From IMG/VR virus record IMGVR_UViG_3300042879_004171, positions 1 to 24,210 of that record: 24,210 nt of DNA. One strand, given 5' to 3'. Shown here in pieces: positions 6,804 through 13,960 of this stretch. Position 1 is the stretch's first letter. Each line of letters opens with the position of its first letter. The DNA is from a virus. The position numbers and the translations under genes were made by a program. The notes below the pieces were generated by a model that was not told where the DNA came from, made no database searches, and saw only the letters and a list, made by a program, of their open reading frames with translations.

Positions 6804-7009
6804 GCTGCCTTCCTCGGTTTCCATAGCGGCTTGCCGCCGGCGGGATCTGGTGCGGACTCTACCGCGGAGCGCAGCACCACGGGCCAGCCGCCGGCGTCGA
6901 GGTAGTGCCGGATCCCGTTGCGCACCAAGAACTCGACCTGCCGCCGGCGGATCGGCGTGCGGGTGAGCTCGCGCGTTTCGGTCTTCGATAGGGTCAGGCC
7001 CTCGCTCAC
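6800..7009 (-). CDS. DUF4224-family protein
   Basis: This gene encodes 69 residues from a GTG start that overlaps the methyltransferase stop (GTGA). The pattern LSKTETRELTRTPIRRRQVEFLVRNGI followed by GGWPVVLRSAV is that of DUF4224, small helix-rich proteins commonly coded next to phage integrases. The family is sometimes suspected to be excisionase-like because of this location, but no activity is established as far as I know. Here it is two genes before the integrase and is the best candidate for a recombination directionality factor (inference). Confidence 0.75.
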   Translation of the reverse strand: MSEGLTLSKTETRELTRTPIRRRQVEFLVRNGIRHYLDAGGWPVVLRSAVESAPDPAGGKPLWKPRKAA

Positions 7010-8847
7010 GCGGCCTGCCTTTCCGCACTGTGCACGGGCTCGAGGTTGGCCCTGGCCAGCGCGGCGAGCGGGGGCGGGCTGACGCTGTTGCCGACCATGC
7101 GGACGGCTTGGCTGGTGGTGAGGGCCCGGCCGTCTGCGGTGTGGCTGATGATGTAGTCGCGCGGGAATCCTTGGGCCGCGTAGAGCTCGCGCGGGCGTAG
7201 CATGCGCAGGCCGATGTCGACGATCACGTAGGGCACGCCGCGGACGTGGACGGTGACCAGGGCAAGGCGGTCGCGGGTAGTGACGGTGTCGAGCGGGTCG
7301 CGCAGCTCCAGCGCGGTGCCGTTGCCGTAGTAGTTGACTAGGAAGGCAGCCACGCGCTCCGCGCCGGCGGCGTGCTCGGGGCTGAGCTGGCACTCGACCA
7401 CGGCGTGGTGCTCGCCCTGGGCGGCGATGGTGGCCAGCGGGTTGGTGCTGGCGGCGCCGGTGCTGTGGTGGCGCAGGGTGGCGAGGTGGGCGGTGACCAG
7501 GCGCTGCTGGCTGCCCGTGCCGGTGATTGCGCTGACGGGCTCATCGGCGCCGCGGGCACGGGCCGGGTTGCCGTTGGGGCCGCCGCCGTTGGCCTGCTCG
7601 AGGAAGGCGCAGACCACGGCGGTGTCGGCCTTGGCGGTCGTGGTGTAGCCGGGCTGGTTTGCAGGGCGCGGCTGCGAGTCGCCTGCGCGGCCGCCCACGC
7701 CGGCAATGATCGGGGCCACAAGCGTGGCGCTGGCGAGCGCATGCCCACCGCTGCCGCTGGCAGTGACTGTTCCCAGCAAGGATTCCACCGAAGCGCAGCC
7801 TGCGCCCCAGCGCTTCACGCCGCCGGGCCGGCCTTCGCCATGGCTGGCTTGCACCAGCGTCGGCGATACCAGCAGGTTGCGGCCGTTGCAGGTGGTGACC
7901 GTCGGCAGCGGCTCGCGGGTGCCCTTCGGTGCGTTGTTCGTGTTGTTCGGCACGATGAACGGCTCCGCCGCATCGATCACAAACCGCTTCACCCCGCGCG
8001 CGATGCGGCGCAGCGTGGCGTCGGCCAGCGGGCGCTTGCGCTCGAAGATGCTGGGGCAGGGCTGGGAGAAGTCGATGCAGTCGGCGGCGGTGACGAAGGG
8101 CGCGGTGCGGCCGGGGCCGTGGGTGGGCTCGGGCCAGCGGATCGGTTGGCCGTCGCGGCGCGCCAGCAGGAACAGGCGAGTGCGGCTGGTGCCGGCGCCG
8201 TAGTCGCAGGCTCGCAGCTTGCGCCATTCGACCGCGTAGCCCAGCGCGCGCAGCTGGTCGACAAAGGCGCGCCAGGTGCGGCCGGCGTGCTTCGGGTTGG
8301 GGATCAGGTGTTGCTGTTGCACGGGCACGCGCTCGCCGGGGGCGGCGACGGTGCCGTCCAGCTTCAGCACCCGGCCGGTGCTGGCGCAGCGCTTCGCCAC
8401 GAGCGGGCCCCACTTCAGGATCTGCTCGACGTTCTCCAGGCTGATGATGCGCGGCTGCGCGAGGCCGGCCCACTTGCACACGACCCAGCTCAGGCTGCGC
8501 GTGGCGCGTGATCGCGGCTGGCCGCCCTTGGCCTGGCTGAAGTGGGTGCAGTCCGGCGAGGCGTGCAGCCAGCCGACGGCGCGGCCGGCGATCTCGCGCA
8601 CCGGGTCGGCGTGCCACACGTCCTCGCGCAGGTGGCGCGTGAACGGGTGGTTGGCGGCGTGCATGCCGATGGCGTGTTCGTCGTGGTTGATCGCAATGTC
8701 GGGGTCGCGGCCCAGGGCCTGCAGCAGCGCCTCGCTGGCACCGCCGCCGCCGGCGAATAGGTCGACCACGATTTCGCCCGGGCGCAGCGCGCTGGTGCGG
8801 GTGCGGGGCTTGGGGAAGCGGAAGTGGTGTTGGGTGCCGTCGGCCAT
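7006..8847 (-). CDS. C5-cytosine DNA methyltransferase
   Basis: This gene encodes 613 residues. Motif I is FAGGGGASEA (31-40), which binds S-adenosylmethionine. Motif IV is SPDCTHFS (97-104), with the catalytic Cys at 100 in a PDC rather than the classical PPC context. Motif VI is ENVE (138-141), motif VIII RTRLFLLARR (222-231), a motif IX-like segment RMLRPRELYAAQGFP (548-562) and motif X VGNSVSPP (585-592). The region between VIII and IX is unusually long (about 310 residues) and holds repeated PxxTVTT-like units. A perfect GGAGG lies upstream of the ATG. There is no restriction endonuclease beside it, so it is probably an orphan phage enzyme protecting phage DNA or altering host methylation. 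The target sequence cannot be predicted. Confidence 0.9.
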   Translation of the reverse strand: MADGTQHHFRFPKPRTRTSALRPGEIVVDLFAGGGGASEALLQALGRDPDIAINHDEHAIGMHAANHPFTRHLREDVWHADPVREIAGRAVGWLHASPDCTHFSQAKGGQPRSRATRSLSWVVCKWAGLAQPRIISLENVEQILKWGPLVAKRCASTGRVLKLDGTVAAPGERVPVQQQHLIPNPKHAGRTWRAFVDQLRALGYAVEWRKLRACDYGAGTSRTRLFLLARRDGQPIRWPEPTHGPGRTAPFVTAADCIDFSQPCPSIFERKRPLADATLRRIARGVKRFVIDAAEPFIVPNNTNNAPKGTREPLPTVTTCNGRNLLVSPTLVQASHGEGRPGGVKRWGAGCASVESLLGTVTASGSGGHALASATLVAPIIAGVGGRAGDSQPRPANQPGYTTTAKADTAVVCAFLEQANGGGPNGNPARARGADEPVSAITGTGSQQRLVTAHLATLRHHSTGAASTNPLATIAAQGEHHAVVECQLSPEHAAGAERVAAFLVNYYGNGTALELRDPLDTVTTRDRLALVTVHVRGVPYVIVDIGLRMLRPRELYAAQGFPRDYIISHTADGRALTTSQAVRMVGNSVSPPPLAALARANLEPVHSAERQAA

Positions 8848-8849
8848 GG

Positions 8850-9125
8850 TTATCCCTCCCCGCCCGCGTCGGTGCTGGGCTGCGGCCGAAGTCCGATAGC
8901 GTTCAGCGCTGCAACAGCTTCGGCGTCCACCGGGTCATGCTCTCCAGTCGGCTCGGTGAGCCGAACCTCCGCAATAGCAAGGCGTCGATTTCCGGAAAAG
9001 CCAAGCTGATTGAATAGCGTCATGGCCTTCTCAGCGCCCGATCTGCTGTAGTGAGCACCGTCTACAAGGGTCACGTTGCCGTACTTGTCCAGCTCTGCAA
9101 GCCACCACTGATCGCGCATGCTCAC
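8850..9125 (-). CDS. Hypothetical early protein
   Basis: This gene encodes 91 residues from a GTG start in a GTGA overlap with the gene before it. An ATG two codons later (9119) is 8 bases from the GGAGGGG ribosome-binding site and is equally possible. The N-terminus MRDQWWLAELDKYGNVTLVDGAHYS suggests a small beta-hairpin fold; a helix and an acidic, alanine-rich C-terminus follow. It precedes the methyltransferase by 2 bases and may be coupled to it. The family is not recognised. Confidence 0.65.
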   Translation of the reverse strand: MSMRDQWWLAELDKYGNVTLVDGAHYSRSGAEKAMTLFNQLGFSGNRRLAIAEVRLTEPTGEHDPVDAEAVAALNAIGLRPQPSTDAGGEG

Positions 9126-9394
9126 TTCCCCTCCCTCGCCGCGCGGGCGGCTTCTGACCTGCGCCGTAGCGCGGACCGAATCTGCTCTGGGCTGTCGCGC
9201 TTGAAGTCAATGCAGGGGTGGGTTGTGCTGTCCTGCATTTCTCCATCGTCGCGGTACGCCAACACTCCGGCGTGCGCGCTGCAAAGCAAATCCCGCAGCG
9301 CTTCGTTCTCGGCCCGCAGCCACTTGACTTCCGCCTCGCGCGCAGCCTCTGCGCTGCCGTACAGGGTCGCGGTGAACATCGGTTCGGTGCTCAT
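9122..9394 (-). CDS. Hypothetical helical early protein
   Basis: This gene encodes 90 residues starting at the ATG in an ATGA overlap, with GAAGGA about 8 bases upstream; a longer frame to 9439 has no such support. The middle is a predicted coiled helix (AEAAREAEVKWLRAENEALRDLL) followed by a Cys/His-containing loop (TTHPCIDF) and a basic C-terminal helix. It resembles the many short Ead/Ea-type accessory proteins of lambdoid PL operons in style, but no family is recognised. Confidence 0.65.
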   Translation of the reverse strand: MSTEPMFTATLYGSAEAAREAEVKWLRAENEALRDLLCSAHAGVLAYRDDGEMQDSTTHPCIDFKRDSPEQIRSALRRRSEAARAAREGK

Positions 9395-9849
9395 GCGTTT
9401 TCCTTCGCCGCGCGGGCGGCGTTGATGGCGCGCAGGCAACCACCCCAGCCGCGTGTGTACTCGGTCATGCCCGGCAAGCGCTTTTCGTCCGCACGCAGCA
9501 TCCCTGAATAGCTGGTTTCAGCGCGGTCAAACGCAGCGCGCAGCTTCTCAGCCTCATCCGCCCGCGCCTTCAACTGCCGGATGTGCTCGACCAGCTCGGC
9601 CTGCATCAGCCGGCCTTCGCGATCGCCGGCCGCGGCGCGGATGTCGGCCAGCAGGCTGAGCAGCAGGAATCCGTCGGCAAGGTCTTCGCGCACATAGCCG
9701 ACTTCCTGGCCGCCGATGCTGTCGTGGCACCAGGTGAGGTCGCCCCAGTTGGCCTCGCTCAGTGGCTCGCTGCGGTCTTCGGCGTCGCCGTCGGTGTTGA
9801 CCTGCAGCCAGATTCGCTGCGGCAGGGATTGGGTGAGAGGGTCGGTCAT
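9391..9849 (-). CDS. Hypothetical phage protein with C-terminal coiled coil
   Basis: This gene encodes 152 residues. The N-terminal region (RIWLQVNTDGD...LTWCHDSIGGQEVGYVRED) has the W/C/Y pattern often seen in phage early-region proteins of unknown function. Residues about 65-125 form a long amphipathic helix. The start is in an ATGA overlap and is preceded by GGAG at 7 bases. No catalytic motif is visible. An accessory role during early infection is inferred from position. Confidence 0.65.
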   Translation of the reverse strand: MTDPLTQSLPQRIWLQVNTDGDAEDRSEPLSEANWGDLTWCHDSIGGQEVGYVREDLADGFLLLSLLADIRAAAGDREGRLMQAELVEHIRQLKARADEAEKLRAAFDRAETSYSGMLRADEKRLPGMTEYTRGWGGCLRAINAARAAKENA

Positions 9850-10091
9850 GCGCGTCTCCGGTAGAGCAGGGTGAGTCGGCCGGGCCTGCCGGTCGCGTTG
9901 GCTTTGCGGCGCTCGACGCGCTTGGCGATGTACTGGTCGTACAGGTGGCGGCTGGCGGTCCAGTAGCTGCAGCCGGCCAGCGTGGCGAGTTGGGCGAGGT
10001 CGTATTCCTGCTGGGTGTCCAGCAGTGCGTCGATGCGCTCGGCCACTTCGCGCTGCCGTGTGCCGCGGATGGTTCCGTGGCGCCAGCTCAT
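9846..10091 (-). CDS. Small winged-helix/HTH-like protein
   Basis: This gene encodes 81 residues. The pattern REVAERIDALLDTQQEYDLAQLATLAGCSYWTASRHLYD reads as a helix, then a helix-turn-helix in which LAQLATLAGCS is the first helix and turn and YWTASRHLYD the recognition helix. A basic tail follows (RVERRKA...RPGRLTLLYRRR). AGAGGA lies upstream of the ATG and both ends are ATGA overlaps. It could be a transcriptional regulator or an excisionase-like DNA-bending protein. DNA binding is inferred from pattern only. Confidence 0.6.
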   Translation of the reverse strand: MSWRHGTIRGTRQREVAERIDALLDTQQEYDLAQLATLAGCSYWTASRHLYDQYIAKRVERRKANATGRPGRLTLLYRRRA

Positions 10092-10585
10092 GCGGCTTTG
10101 TCCTCTGGCTCGGCCAGGGTGTGCGGCACAGCGACGGTGGCGCAGCGGATGCGCGGCTTGGGTACGCGGTGGCTGCGGCGGCGCCAGACGTCGCGGATGG
10201 CCTGCGGCGTCACGCCGTAGCGCTCTGCCAGCAGGCGCGCCAGCTCGGCAGACTTGGTTCGCCCCTTGGCGCGGATCTCGACTATGTCGGCCGAGGTCAG
10301 CACCGTGCTGTTGCCAGCGCGGTTAGCGTGGGCCTGAAAGGTCACGTACAGGTGCATCGGGTTGACGCACAGGCGATTGCCGCAGCGCGAGGCCACGACC
10401 AGGCCGTCGGGGATCGGCCCCAGCAGTTGGGTGTAGATCCAGCGGCGGGCCGGTACCGGCTGGCCGCCGAACTGCTTGACCGGGTAGCCGTCGGCCGTGG
10501 CGCGGCCGATCCACTCCCAGCAGGCGTCGCCAGACTTGGGCAGCTTGACCAGAGGTTTCAGGGTAATGCCGGGTTGGTGGCTCAT
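10088..10585 (-). CDS. HNH-endonuclease-like protein, possibly inactive, with C-terminal HTH
   Basis: This gene encodes 165 residues. The N-terminal CWEWIGRATADGYPVKQFGG and the central SRCGNRLCVNPMHLYVTF follow the layout of phage HNH homing-type endonucleases (CxW motif, then HxCxNxxCxNPxHL). In this copy the first His of the HxC step is Ser (SRC), while the NP and HL residues are kept. Residues about 110-140 (SAELARLLAERYGVTPQAIRDVWRR) look like a helix-turn-helix, as in intron-like nuclease DNA-recognition tails. It could be a degenerate homing enzyme or a domesticated DNA-binding protein. It lies mid-operon with 4-base overlaps on both sides. Confidence 0.7.
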   Translation of the reverse strand: MSHQPGITLKPLVKLPKSGDACWEWIGRATADGYPVKQFGGQPVPARRWIYTQLLGPIPDGLVVASRCGNRLCVNPMHLYVTFQAHANRAGNSTVLTSADIVEIRAKGRTKSAELARLLAERYGVTPQAIRDVWRRRSHRVPKPRIRCATVAVPHTLAEPEDKAA

Positions 10586-10773
10586 GCGTGCTGGGCCTGT
10601 TCGAGCTCGCGGGCTTTGGCGAGGTAGTAGTCGTGCCGGCGCTTGCGTTCGTCGGCTGAGAACTGCAGCTCGGTGAGCGCGTGCTCGGCGGCAATGCGCC
10701 AGTGGCGGGCCGTGGCGCGGGTGTCGGGCAGCTTCAGAGGCTGCTGCTTCATGCGGCGGGCGGCGGTGCTCAT
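10582..10773 (-). CDS. Very small basic helical protein
   Basis: This gene encodes 63 residues, starting and ending in ATGA overlaps. The N-terminus is basic (RRMKQQPLKL) and the rest is one or two amphipathic helices (ARHWRIAAEHALTELQFSADERKRRHDYYLAKARELEQ). A second ATG seven codons in could also serve. No family is recognised; it is supported mainly by its place in the overlap chain. Confidence 0.55.
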   Translation of the reverse strand: MSTAARRMKQQPLKLPDTRATARHWRIAAEHALTELQFSADERKRRHDYYLAKARELEQAQHA

Positions 10774-11057
10774 GCGGCTGCGCTTCCTGGCTTGCGTGGC
10801 GGGGCGTCTTGGCGGGGCAGGGCGGGTTGCCAGTCGAGGGCGCGAATCTCGGGGGCGGCGCGGCGCGTGGCGGCGCTGATGGCGATGACGCCGAGGGCGG
10901 CTTTGACGCGCTTGCCGCGGATCTCGCGCAGGCGGAAGTCGGGCTGCAGGTGCAGCTCTTCGTTGCGCACCTTCGCCTGGTACTGCGCGCGGCGGTCGAC
11001 GGTGGTCACGCGCACCAAGTCGCCGGCGGGCATGCGCTGGTAGCTGATGCGGATCAC
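10770..11057 (-). CDS. Hypothetical early protein
   Basis: This gene encodes 95 residues from a GTG start in a GTGA overlap, with GAGG 9 bases upstream; the longer open frame to 11366 runs over the preceding gene and is rejected. The first half is beta-rich and basic (VIRISYQRMPAGDLVRVTTVDRRAQYQAKVRNEELHL), the second contains RGKRVKAALGVIAIS and a proline-rich tail. The protein is strongly basic, which would suit nucleic-acid contact, but no family is recognised. Confidence 0.6.
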   Translation of the reverse strand: MIRISYQRMPAGDLVRVTTVDRRAQYQAKVRNEELHLQPDFRLREIRGKRVKAALGVIAISAATRRAAPEIRALDWQPALPRQDAPPRKPGSAAA

Positions 11058-11554
11058 GGCTCGCAACCTCGCCCGGCGATGCCCGGGTCGGCGGGGTCGG
11101 TGAAGTCCTGCCACGGCACCCAGCCGCGTTGAGCGCAGTGGAAGCCCCACGCGCGGACCACGGGGCCGGTGCAGAACAGGGTGAAGCAGGTGACGGGCAG
11201 CGGGCCGTGCTCGGCCGGGTGCTTGTGCAGCTCGATGCGGTGCGCGCGGCGCGGGCCGCTGATGGCGAGGCTGCCGGCCTGGCGCCAGCGGCGGTGGTGG
11301 ATGCCGCCGGCGGCGATGGTGTGTTCGTAGTAGCCGCCCGCCAGCACCAGGCTGCACCACGCCCACGGGTGGTCGTGTAGCGCGCGGTCGTCGTCGTCGC
11401 GCAAGAAGTGGTGCAGGTACAGGTTGAAGATGCGGTTGCGCGGCAGCACGTGCCAGCGGCGCAGGTAGGGTGTATCGGCGCCGCCGATGATGCCGTCGGG
11501 CGGGCGGCGGGTGATGCGGCGAATGATGGCGTCTGCGAGGCGGCGGAGGATCAT
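11054..11554 (-). CDS. Cupin-like phage protein
   Basis: This gene encodes 166 residues. The pattern YLRRWHVLPRNR..NLYLHHFLRDDDDRALHDHPWAW...LAGGYYEH, followed by HHRRWRQAGSLAISGPRRAHRIEL and WGFHCAQRGWVPW, is that of a cupin-like fold found in many phages and prophages. The HDHPW motif and the later AHRIEL match the two metal-binding cupin motifs. Substrate and reaction are unknown. It is embedded in the leftward operon by 4-base overlaps at both ends. Confidence 0.75.
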   Translation of the reverse strand: MILRRLADAIIRRITRRPPDGIIGGADTPYLRRWHVLPRNRIFNLYLHHFLRDDDDRALHDHPWAWCSLVLAGGYYEHTIAAGGIHHRRWRQAGSLAISGPRRAHRIELHKHPAEHGPLPVTCFTLFCTGPVVRAWGFHCAQRGWVPWQDFTDPADPGIAGRGCEP

Positions 11555-12222
11555 GCGGCGGCCTGCTCAGTGCTGGCTGCTGCCTTGGCGTTGTCGTACT
11601 GCTGGATGCCCCAGGCGATGGCGTAGCAGGCCCAGACGAAGCTGTGGGCGTAGCTCCTGAAGTCGTGATCCCACAGATCGGAGAACCTGTAGCGCGTCTG
11701 CCCTATGCGAAAGCTCCACTCGTTGGCGCACCGGTAGGCATGGTGTTCGTCATCCGTGTCGATGTCAGACAGCAGCTCGCGCAGGTCTTCGAGCATTGCC
11801 GCGCGGTGCTCTTTGTCGTGGCCGTCGGCCTTGGCTTCGCGCAGCAGATCTTTGCCTTGCCGCCGCACGATGGCAGCGAACTTCTCGCGGTCGAACTCCG
11901 TCGCGCCGTCGCTCGGGTGCCGGCCACTGCAGTCGCACGCCGTCAGCTTTTCGGACCAGTAGCTCAGGTTGATGTGCAGGCCCGGGCCGTATCTCTCAGG
12001 CGTGCGGAAGAACTCGAACATGTCGCGAAGGCGAGTGAAGGTCCAGTCGCCCATGTCGCCGGTGACCATCAGGTAGCCGGGCACGGTGGTCAGGTTGAAG
12101 CTCAAGTGGTTGGTGCCGGGCCGCGCGAAGCGGATGTGCCGCACTTCGCCAGCTTCGTGGACGATGGTCATCTGGTGCTGCGCTACGTCGCGCAGGAATG
12201 TGGCTTCGGTGAGTTGGCTCAT
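11551..12222 (-). CDS. Conserved phage protein of unknown function
   Basis: This gene encodes 223 residues. The N-terminal part (VAQHQMTIVHEAGEVRHIRFARPGTNHLSFNLTTVPGYLMVTGDMGDWTFTRLRDMFEFFR) matches a family I recall as frequent in proteobacterial prophages, with the GDMG and DMFEFFR blocks most conserved. A cysteine pair (CDCSGRH) and an acidic segment (DIDTDDEHH) follow, then an aromatic C-terminal region. Composition is less GC-extreme than its neighbours. The biochemical role is unknown. Confidence 0.75.
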   Translation of the reverse strand: MSQLTEATFLRDVAQHQMTIVHEAGEVRHIRFARPGTNHLSFNLTTVPGYLMVTGDMGDWTFTRLRDMFEFFRTPERYGPGLHINLSYWSEKLTACDCSGRHPSDGATEFDREKFAAIVRRQGKDLLREAKADGHDKEHRAAMLEDLRELLSDIDTDDEHHAYRCANEWSFRIGQTRYRFSDLWDHDFRSYAHSFVWACYAIAWGIQQYDNAKAAASTEQAAA

Positions 12223-12419
12223 CGTGCAGCCCTCGCAATGCCCACTGCGCGCGCTGCCGTGCTGGCGCCGACGCGGTGGGTGGTGGTGATGTCCTGCACC
12301 AGCAGGCCGGTGCTCAGCCGCAGCACATCGCGGTTCTGCAGCAGGCGGGCGGCGATGGCGCGGGCGGTGGGGTGGTGGCGCTTCCAGTCGGCCTTGGGCG
12401 GGATCGTGCGCACGGTCAT
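12219..12419 (-). CDS. Small HTH-like protein
   Basis: This gene encodes 66 residues starting at the ATG in an ATGA overlap, with GAGG 8 bases upstream. The sequence (TARAIAARLLQNRDVLRLSTGLLVQDITTTHRVGASTAARAVGIAR) has a C-terminal segment resembling the second half of a helix-turn-helix. The protein is very basic. A DNA-binding role is suggested by pattern only. Confidence 0.55.
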   Translation of the reverse strand: MTVRTIPPKADWKRHHPTARAIAARLLQNRDVLRLSTGLLVQDITTTHRVGASTAARAVGIARAAR

Positions 12420-12670
12420 GCCTGCGGCCTCACGTAGGCCCAGGCGGGCTGGCCGACGGTGCCGCTGTAGTGGCGCACGCGCTGGACAAGGCCGCGGCGC
12501 CACAAGCGCTGCAGCAGTTCCGCGGCGTAGGCCTCGCTGTAGCCGGTGAGGTCGGCGATGGTGCTGGCGAGGGTGGGCACGCCGGCCTGCAGCAGGCGCA
12601 GCACGCGGTCGGCGGCGGTGTCGGGCCGGTCGGGGGTGCGCAGCGGGGTGGTGATGGCGGCGGCGGTCAT
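12416..12670 (-). CDS. Winged-helix DNA-binding protein
   Basis: This gene encodes 84 residues. After a proline/threonine-rich start, residues about 20-80 form a winged helix: DRVLRLLQAG, VPTLASTIADLTGYS (helix-turn), EAYAAELLQRLWRRGLVQRV (recognition helix) and a beta wing ending GQPAWAYVRPQ. This is a MarR/replication-initiator-like layout common in small phage regulators. It is coupled at both ends by ATGA overlaps. The regulated target is unknown. Confidence 0.65.
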   Translation of the reverse strand: MTAAAITTPLRTPDRPDTAADRVLRLLQAGVPTLASTIADLTGYSEAYAAELLQRLWRRGLVQRVRHYSGTVGQPAWAYVRPQA

Positions 12671-12924
12671 GCGGCGACCTGCTGCAGCCGTGCCCACAGC
12701 TGTTCCAGCGCTGCGCGCGGCGTGGCCATGTTGTAATCGGTGCGGATCTTCGCCTCGGCGCCAGGGAAGGCCGGCGGCAACTCGATGGTGGCTTGCCACT
12801 TCATGTTCTTGCTGGAGTAAAGCCACACCTCGCCGTACTGGCTGAGCTCGGCCAGCAGCTGGTCTGTCGTGACCCCTGCTGTTGGCAGGCCGAGGGTCCT
12901 GCTGACGCGCGCGACTAGGCTCAT
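12667..12924 (-). CDS. Hypothetical early protein
   Basis: This gene encodes 85 residues, starting in an ATGA overlap with AGGTGG upstream. The sequence has an N-terminal helix (MSLVARVSRTLGLP), then AELSQYGEVWLYSSKNMKWQATIELPP, which reads as a two-strand sheet, then a C-terminal helix ending LQQVAA. The C-terminal codons double as ribosome-binding site and overlap for the next gene. The family is not recognised. Confidence 0.6.
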   Translation of the reverse strand: MSLVARVSRTLGLPTAGVTTDQLLAELSQYGEVWLYSSKNMKWQATIELPPAFPGAEAKIRTDYNMATPRAALEQLWARLQQVAA

Positions 12925-13271
12925 GCCGCCACCTGCTGCGCCCGCGGCGCGGTGAGGTTGAGGTCGCCGTCGCGCAGCCAGGCGGCGTAGCGGTCGCACC
13001 ATTCGCGGGCGGGGCTGATGTGGAGCGGGTCGAGGGTGATGGCGCAGTGGCCCAGCCACAGCTGGGGGCGGTCCGGCATGACGAAGGTGACGGTGGTAGA
13101 GCGGCCGAGGGTGCGCTGGGTGGTGCGCATCAGGGTCTGGTCGATGTTGGCCTTCGGCTTGATGTCGATGGTCAGCTCGAAGGGGTCGTTGGGCTGGACC
13201 GCGATCTGCACGTACACGTCGCCATAGGTGTACGACAGGGTCAGGCGGCCGGGGTGGTCGGGGCGGCTCAT
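12921..13271 (-). CDS. Hypothetical early protein
   Basis: This gene encodes 116 residues. It has a beta-rich N-terminal half (GRLTLSYTYGDVYVQIAVQPNDPFELTIDI) and a C-terminal aromatic helix (REWCDRYAAWLRDGDLNLTAP). It ends with AQQVAA, encoded by the same CAGGTGGCGGCATGA junction used twice in this operon. No ribosome-binding site is visible before its own ATG, so translation probably depends on coupling to the small membrane protein upstream. Confidence 0.6.
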   Translation of the reverse strand: MSRPDHPGRLTLSYTYGDVYVQIAVQPNDPFELTIDIKPKANIDQTLMRTTQRTLGRSTTVTFVMPDRPQLWLGHCAITLDPLHISPAREWCDRYAAWLRDGDLNLTAPRAQQVAA

Positions 13272-13417
13272 GCGCGCGGGCCCTGGCGGTGCAGCCTGCG
13301 GCTCACGCGGTCGAAATCGGCCAAGCCCAGCGCGTAGCCGATCAGGCACCCCAGCAGCAGGGTGATGCCGGCGCCGATCGCAATCTCGGCGGTGGTGATC
13401 TGCAGGACGGTGCTCAT
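13268..13417 (-). CDS. Small single-pass membrane protein
   Basis: This 49-residue frame has an ATGA overlap at each end, which makes it a real link in the operon despite its length. Residues about 12-33 (IAIGAGITLLLGCLIGYALGL) are a clear transmembrane helix, followed by a basic cytoplasmic-type tail (DRVSRRLHRQGPRA). Orientation by the positive-inside rule would put the C-terminus in the cytoplasm. It could be an inner-membrane effector such as a superinfection-exclusion protein, but this is only a guess from size and location. Confidence 0.65.
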   Translation of the reverse strand: MSTVLQITTAEIAIGAGITLLLGCLIGYALGLADFDRVSRRLHRQGPRA

Positions 13418-13752
13418 GCCGCGCCACCCCCGTGCCAGCGGTCATTGTCGCGAGCGTGCAGCTTGGCGAGCGCGATGCCGGCCTGAACCGCGACGGCGGT
13501 GCTGCGGCCCTTGCGGATTTCGCTGGCCACGCGGCCGAGGCATTCCTCGGTCTGCCACTTGCTGAGGTGCAGGTGCTCGCAGCGGGCGGCCACGGCGCGC
13601 TTGGCGGCCGGGTAGCTGCCGCCACGGGTGCGCGGCAGGTCGATCACGTCGGCGGCGCCCAGCTCGGCGCGGGCGTATTTGCGCTTGCGATGGTGCTGGG
13701 GCATGGCGATCACCTGGGCGATCTCGGGCATGAAGAAGACGGGGGTGTGCAT
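13414..13752 (-). CDS. Hypothetical early protein
   Basis: This gene encodes 112 residues, with a strong GAGGA 5 bases before the ATG and a 1-base gap from the previous stop. The sequence contains a basic segment (QHHRKRKYARAELGAADVIDLPR) and a helical region (YPAAKRAVAARCEHLHLSKWQTEECLGRVASEIRKGRSTAVAVQAG). It starts after a break in the overlap chain and so has its own translation signal. The function is unknown. Confidence 0.6.
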   Translation of the reverse strand: MHTPVFFMPEIAQVIAMPQHHRKRKYARAELGAADVIDLPRTRGGSYPAAKRAVAARCEHLHLSKWQTEECLGRVASEIRKGRSTAVAVQAGIALAKLHARDNDRWHGGGAA

Positions 13753-13753
13753 G

Positions 13754-13960
13754 TCAGTCCTCGATGTGGGCGTCGTTGGCCCAGCGGTTGCGCACGGTGA
13801 TGAGCGCGATGAGGCCGCCGAAGCCGAGGAAGGCGCCGAGGCACAAGCCGGCGATGCCGCGGGCGCTGGTGAGGGTGTCGGCGCCGTGCAACAGCACGCT
13901 GGCGAGCGCCGCGCCGGTGATGAGGCCGAGCCAGAGGTTCAGGCTGAAGAGGCGGGTCAC
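13754..13960 (-). CDS. Small two-helix membrane protein
   Basis: This gene encodes 68 residues from a GTG start in a GTGA overlap, with AGG 6 bases upstream; the longer frame to 14251 runs out of phase over the gene before it. Two hydrophobic segments are visible, about residues 5-25 (LNLWLGLITGAALASVLLHGA) and 35-58 (GIAGLCLGAFLGFGGLIALITV), joined by a short loop, with a polar tail (RNRWANDAHIED). It is an inner-membrane protein of unknown role, close to the second small membrane protein at 13268. Confidence 0.65.
   Translation of the reverse strand: MTRLFSLNLWLGLITGAALASVLLHGADTLTSARGIAGLCLGAFLGFGGLIALITVRNRWANDAHIED

Noticed and set aside
7372-8511. 379-residue + strand open frame
   Set aside because: It is antisense to the methyltransferase, which has all the expected motifs.
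7006-8847. A restriction-modification system
   Set aside because: No gene beside the methyltransferase resembles an endonuclease; the DUF4224 and small hypothetical neighbours do not supply one.
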